DNA of 64,000 bases from Nesterenkonia xinjiangensis. Its GTDB lineage: Bacteria; Actinomycetota; Actinomycetes; Actinomycetales; Micrococcaceae. Below the pieces are notes generated by a model. The model had not been told where the DNA came from. It worked only from the letters and a program-made list of their open reading frames with translations, and made no database searches. The DNA lies in NCBI RefSeq assembly GCF_013410745.1, contig NZ_JACCFY010000001.1:310001-374000 (forward strand). The letters run 5' to 3'. A program made the position numbers and the translations under genes. This document shows positions 60,431-64,000 of this stretch, piece after piece. Within the stretch, counting starts at the first letter, position 1. Each line of letters opens with the position of its first letter.

Positions 60431-61522
60431 GTGGCCTCTCCCGCCCCACCCCATGCTTCCGACCGGCGGGGCGGCCTCACCGGCCGAGGGCTCGCAGTCG
60501 GCCTGCTCATCGCCCTGGTCTCCGCAGTCGCCTTCGGATCCTCCGGAGGTGTGGCCAAGGGCCTGCTGGACTCCGGATGGTCGCCGGCGGCGGCCGTGAC
60601 CGTGCGTGTCCTCATCGGGGCGGTCGTCCTGCTGCCGCTGGCCGTGTGGGAGATGCAGGGACGCTGGCACCTGCTGCGCGGTCGACAGACCTGGCTCCAC
60701 GTGGCTCTGTTCGGATCTTTGGCGGTAGCCGGCTGCCAGCTGTTCTTCTTCCTGGCGGTGACCCACCTGCCAGTGGGCGTGGCCCTGATGCTGGAGTACC
60801 TCGGCCCCGTCCTGGTGGTCCTGTGGCTCTGGCTGGCGCGTCGACAGCCTCCCCGACTGCTCACCCTCCTCGGGATCGGGCTGGCGCTGGCCGGGCTGCT
60901 GCTGGTGCTCGATGTCTTCAGCGACGTGCAGATCAGCATGCTCGGGGTGCTCTGGGGGCTGCTCGCCGCCGTCGGCCTGGCCGCGTTCTTCCTGATCGGC
61001 GCCGACGAGTCCACCGGTCTGCCGCCGCTGGCCTTCACCTCCCTGGCCATGCTGCTGGGCGCCGCGTCCCTCGCCGTGGCCGGTGCGCTGGGCGTGGTGC
61101 CCTTCCACGTGAACGCCGAGCAGGTGCTGCTGGCCGGGTTCAGCGTGCCCTGGTGGGTCCCGGTGCTGTGGCTGGGCCTGATCGCGGCCGGGATCGCCTA
61201 TGCCACCGGAGTGATCGCCGCGCGGCGGCTGCAGGCCAAGCTGGCCTCCTTCGTGGGCCTCACGGAGGTGCTCTTCGCCGTGCTCTGGGCCTGGGCGCTG
61301 CTCGGCGAGCTTCCCGCCGTCATCCAGTTGGCCGGTGGCCTGCTCATCCTGGCCGGGGTCATCTGCATCCGGCTCGACGAGCCGTCGCGACCCCAGCCCA
61401 GCGCCCCGCTCAGCGCCCCGCCCAGCGCCCCGCCCAGCGCCCCGCTCAGCTCGTCGGCAGACTCAACCGGTGTGAGCGCATCGCCGCCAGGTGGAGCATC
61501 CCGCCGACTGCGGCACCGATGA
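60431..61522 (+). CDS. EamA/RhtA-type exporter
   Basis: A 363-residue DMT exporter with ten helices in two EamA repeats (VSAVAFGSSGGVAKGLL... and GVLWGLLAAVGLAAFFLIGADES). GTG 60431 is chosen since AGGAGGAG precedes it. The C-terminal tail has repeated PSAP units from a 12-base tandem repeat and extends 77 bases into the convergent NCS1 gene. Substrate unknown. Confidence 0.85.
   Translation: MASPAPPHASDRRGGLTGRGLAVGLLIALVSAVAFGSSGGVAKGLLDSGWSPAAAVTVRVLIGAVVLLPLAVWEMQGRWHLLRGRQTWLHVALFGSLAVAGCQLFFFLAVTHLPVGVALMLEYLGPVLVVLWLWLARRQPPRLLTLLGIGLALAGLLLVLDVFSDVQISMLGVLWGLLAAVGLAAFFLIGADESTGLPPLAFTSLAMLLGAASLAVAGALGVVPFHVNAEQVLLAGFSVPWWVPVLWLGLIAAGIAYATGVIAARRLQAKLASFVGLTEVLFAVLWAWALLGELPAVIQLAGGLLILAGVICIRLDEPSRPQPSAPLSAPPSAPPSAPLSSSADSTGVSASPPGGASRRLRHR
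61399..61446. repeat. 12-bp tandem repeat, four copies
   Basis: Four copies of CAGCGCCCCGCY run to the first base of the NCS1 stop codon. They encode the serine/proline-rich end of the EamA protein, so the overlap with NCS1 may be a recent tail extension. Confidence 0.85.
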
Positions 61523-62999
61523 TCCAGGCGAAGCCGCTGTAGTCGTCGAGCTGCGGGGTCCAGACCAGCACGATGGACAGCACCGAGGCCACCGAGAACG
61601 CCAGGATCGCCCGGACGTTCCAGCCCTTCTGGTACCAGTAGGCGCCGGCGGGGTCCGAGGAGTAGAGCTCCTGGACATTCAGCCGCTGCCGCTTCACCAG
61701 GTAGTAGTCGGCCACGATGATCCCGTACAGCGGAGCGAGAAGAGCCCCGAGGGTGTCCACGAACAGCGGCAGGCCGAACTCCGAGATGACCGACACCCAC
61801 AAGCCGCCGATGATGAATCCGGCTCCCGCGGTGATCCATCCCGCCCGGGTGAAGTTGATGTGCCTCGGGGCGATGTTCGACAACGAGTATGCCGGTGGGA
61901 TGAAGTTCGCCACGACGTTGATACCCAGGGTGGCGACCAGGAAGGTCACTGCGGCGAGCACCGTCAGCGGGGTGTTGTCCACCGCGGCGACGATGTCGGT
62001 CGGGTTGGTCATCGGCTCGCCCTGGCCCTCCTGGTAGAGGACATAGGCGCCGGCGGTGATGAAGACCGAGAGGAAGGTGAACAGTGCCAGGCTCACCGGA
62101 AGCCCCAGGAAGTTTCCCGTGCGCATGGCGCGCTGGCTGCGAACGTTCCTGGCGAAGTCTCCGTAGTTGATGACCACCGCGGCGAAATAGGCGACCATGG
62201 TGCCGGTCACCCCGACGAAGGCGCTGACCGCGGCCCAGCCGGTGACCTCGCCGCGCGAGAAGACACCCGCCACCGCGCTGGGCAGATCGGCGCCGACCTG
62301 GACCCAGATGGCGACCAGCAGAGCGATCATCACGAGGTAGACCCCGGGGCCGGCGATGTTGAGGAACCGGCCGATACGTTCGATGCCTCCGATGAACAGG
62401 GCCACCTGCAGCACCGAGGCCAGCACATAGGAGGACCAGGCGACCGCATCCATGCCCAGCACAGTCGCGCCGCCGGGCGAACCCAGCAGCGCGTTCACGG
62501 CCAGGGCGATGGCCGTGGAGGCGAAGTACGTCTGGGCGCCGTACCAGAAGATTGCCACCAGGGCCCTGACAAGGGCCGGGAACTGCGCCCCGCGGACCCC
62601 CATCGAGGATCGCGCCAGGACGGGGTACGGGAAGCCGTACTTCACGCTGGGCTTGCCGCTGAGGTCCACGAGGACCTGAATGATGAACCCCGCCAGCAGG
62701 ATCGCGGCGAAGACATACCATCCGTTGATCCCTGCGGCGATGAACAGGCTGGCCGCCAGGGTATAGCCCGCCAGGGACTGGATGTCATTGGACCAGACGT
62801 TGAAGATCTCGAAGGCACCCCAGGTGCGCTTCGCCTGGGGCAGCGGGGCGAGGCTCTCGTTGTACAGTCCCGGATCCGCGGCGGCGGGGTCGAAGGACTC
62901 CGCACAGTCGGTCCCTTCGCCCATAGCTGCCTCCCGACCAACGTGGACCCCCGCATGAGTGTGCGGCCCGGTGGACTTCTCGATTCTGTGCCTCGTCAT
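61446..62999 (-). CDS. NCS1-family nucleobase/hydantoin/allantoin permease
   Basis: A 517-residue, twelve-helix NCS1 symporter. The family N-terminus is visible: NESLAPLPQAKRTWGAFEIF then NVWSNDIQSLAGYTLAASL, the substrate/sodium-site helix one, and later VINYGDFARNVRS and LYGIIVADYYLVKRQ. GAGGAG before ATG 62999 supports the start. No catabolic gene accompanies it, so purine, pyrimidine or hydantoin cannot be decided. Confidence 0.9.
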   Translation of the reverse strand: MTRHRIEKSTGPHTHAGVHVGREAAMGEGTDCAESFDPAAADPGLYNESLAPLPQAKRTWGAFEIFNVWSNDIQSLAGYTLAASLFIAAGINGWYVFAAILLAGFIIQVLVDLSGKPSVKYGFPYPVLARSSMGVRGAQFPALVRALVAIFWYGAQTYFASTAIALAVNALLGSPGGATVLGMDAVAWSSYVLASVLQVALFIGGIERIGRFLNIAGPGVYLVMIALLVAIWVQVGADLPSAVAGVFSRGEVTGWAAVSAFVGVTGTMVAYFAAVVINYGDFARNVRSQRAMRTGNFLGLPVSLALFTFLSVFITAGAYVLYQEGQGEPMTNPTDIVAAVDNTPLTVLAAVTFLVATLGINVVANFIPPAYSLSNIAPRHINFTRAGWITAGAGFIIGGLWVSVISEFGLPLFVDTLGALLAPLYGIIVADYYLVKRQRLNVQELYSSDPAGAYWYQKGWNVRAILAFSVASVLSIVLVWTPQLDDYSGFAWIIGAAVGGMLHLAAMRSHRLSLPTS

Positions 63000-63096
63000 G
63001 ACGTCTCCTCATCAGCCCGCCCGGGTGCACCTGCTGCATGGCAGCTGGACACTGGTTCAGCCAGGATGCCTCGCCCATGTTTCCGGCGTGTGAAAT

Positions 63097-63126
63097 AAAG
63101 TATCCAGGATGTGACAACGAGTGTAA
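63097..63126 (-). promoter_or_regulatory. Possible NCS1 promoter
   Basis: On the minus strand TTACAC (63126-63121) and TACTTT (63102-63097) are 18 bases apart in the AT-richer part of the gap. The rest of the 63000-63189 gap shows nothing else. Confidence 0.4.
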
Positions 63127-63189
63127 TCCGGCTCACAGTAGGTGAAGTCAAGAGGTCACGCGAAGAGATTGGGGCCGACGGCGGCCGGT

Positions 63190-64000
63190 TCATTCCCCCG
63201 GACGGTGAGTCAGCAGATGCGCTCCTGGCGCAGGCCCACTCACCGGAATCGCCCACACCGAGGTGCGATCCTCCAGTCGAGTGGCCAGCTGACCAGCGGA
63301 TTCCGCATCGCGAGCCAGGAACAGCACGCTGGGCCCCGAGCCGGAGACCATGCCCTGCAGCGCGCCGTCCACCAGGCCGACGTCCATCATGTCCTCCAAC
63401 GAGGGCACCATGCTCACCGCCGGAGCCTGCAGGTCGTTGGACATCAGCGAGGCGATCAGCTCGGCGTCTGCGGTGGAGACCGCGCGGACCAGATCCGGGT
63501 CCAGCACCGGCTCCTCGGCCTCCACCTCGGCGTCGCCGCGCATGACGTCGAGACGGCGGTAGACCTCCGGGGTGGCGAGCCCGGTGTTCGACGGCACGAT
63601 CACCAGATGCAGCTCGCCACGGGTCAGCAGCGGGGAGAGCTCATCGCCCACGCCCTGCCCGACGGCGGCGCCGCCGAGGATCGCGAAGGGGACGTCGGCG
63701 CCGAGCTCTGAGCCGAGCTCTGCCAGCTGCTCCTTGGACAGACCGGCCTCCCACAGGGCTGAACAGGCCACCAGGGTCGCGGCGGCGTCGGCAGATCCTC
63801 CACCCATGCCCCCGGCCACCGGCACATTCTTGGTGATGGTCAAGTCCACCCCGCGACGGTGCCCCAGGCGCTGGCGCAGCAGCGTCGCCGCACGGTGGGC
63901 GAGGTTGGACTCGTCCAGCGGGATCGCCGCGGTGACGGTCTCCCCGGACTCCGGGTCCTGGAACTGCACATCGGTGAAGGCGGAACGCTCCGAGAGGCTC
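63190..64000 (-). CDS. ispE: 4-diphosphocytidyl-2-C-methyl-D-erythritol kinase (5' partial)
   Basis: IspE phosphorylates CDP-methylerythritol in the MEP isoprenoid pathway. The GHMP-kinase ATP loop NVPVAGGMGGGSADAAATL is complete, as is the C-terminal VSGSGPSVLFL motif. The frame stays open to the window edge; the N-terminal third lies outside. In actinobacteria it follows ksgA and precedes the ABC-F gene. Confidence 0.95.
   Translation of the reverse strand, partial: SLSERSAFTDVQFQDPESGETVTAAIPLDESNLAHRAATLLRQRLGHRRGVDLTITKNVPVAGGMGGGSADAAATLVACSALWEAGLSKEQLAELGSELGADVPFAILGGAAVGQGVGDELSPLLTRGELHLVIVPSNTGLATPEVYRRLDVMRGDAEVEAEEPVLDPDLVRAVSTADAELIASLMSNDLQAPAVSMVPSLEDMMDVGLVDGALQGMVSGSGPSVLFLARDAESAGQLATRLEDRTSVWAIPVSGPAPGAHLLTHRPGE

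Overview
The window is high-GC DNA from an actinobacterium, most likely a member of the Micrococcales (Micrococcaceae, Nesterenkonia/Arthrobacter-like). The grounds are strong G/C third-position bias, frequent GTG/TTG starts, a mycothiol-type DinB/maleylpyruvate-isomerase protein, an LpdA-type NAD(P)H-quinone dehydrogenase without redox cysteines, a PopR/ClgR-like regulator with paired ClpP subunits, and actinobacterial gene order (mfd, pth, rplY, prs, glmU, tRNA-Gln, ABC-F, ispE). The genus is inference; no rRNA is present.

Layout. 1-7.2 kb: end of a response regulator (+), then a minus-strand block with a phosphotransferase, a SepX/GlpR-like membrane protein, a GNAT acetyltransferase, a DUF885 protein, lpdA and a mycothiol-type DinB protein. 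7.3-12.3 kb (+): nucleoside salvage (purine nucleoside phosphorylase, phosphopentomutase/phosphomannomutase family, deoC), a small membrane protein and an acyltransferase-3. 12.2-15.9 kb: mfd (-). 16-20 kb: EamA transporter with divergent LysR, a Ca2+/cation antiporter and DUF4267. 19.6-22.8 kb: PopR-like regulator, secreted beta-helix protein and two ClpP paralogues, one with alanine in place of the catalytic serine. 22.9-24.7 kb: DUF2505, pth and rplY.

24.9-32.2 kb (+) is a shikimate/hydroaromatic catabolic cluster: PcaD-like hydrolase, QuiC-type 3-dehydroshikimate dehydratase, a full TRAP transporter (Q, M, P), an NAD-type shikimate dehydrogenase and a TetR regulator. Two of its promoters carry the same element. 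32.3-34.95 kb returns to core genes (prs, glmU, tRNA-Gln; -). 35-40.4 kb holds a lipoprotein, an HTH protein, a frameshifted and internally deleted pseudogene, its intact membrane-anchored paralogue and a Ser/Thr kinase. Three matching promoters drive the lipoprotein, the pseudogene and the paralogue.

40.5-47.3 kb: a GntR regulator and an ABC importer fused by overlapping stops to a HAD phosphatase and an endonuclease/exonuclease/phosphatase-family enzyme, which suggests uptake and dephosphorylation of an organophosphate. 47.4-57.5 kb (-): a LacI regulator, a CUT1 sugar importer without its own ATPase, a GH127 beta-L-arabinofuranosidase and a 1211-residue secreted multidomain glycosidase, together an arabinoside-utilisation operon. 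This block is flanked by two 73-bp palindromic repeats that differ by a compensatory base pair. 57.8-64 kb: ABC-F ATPase, CGNR regulator with divergent EamA exporter, NCS1 transporter and partial ispE.

Overall, a conserved housekeeping backbone (all minus strand: ispE, ABC-F, tRNA-Gln, glmU, prs, rplY, pth, mfd) is split by several self-contained catabolic or signalling modules, most with their own regulator and repeated operator-like sequences.
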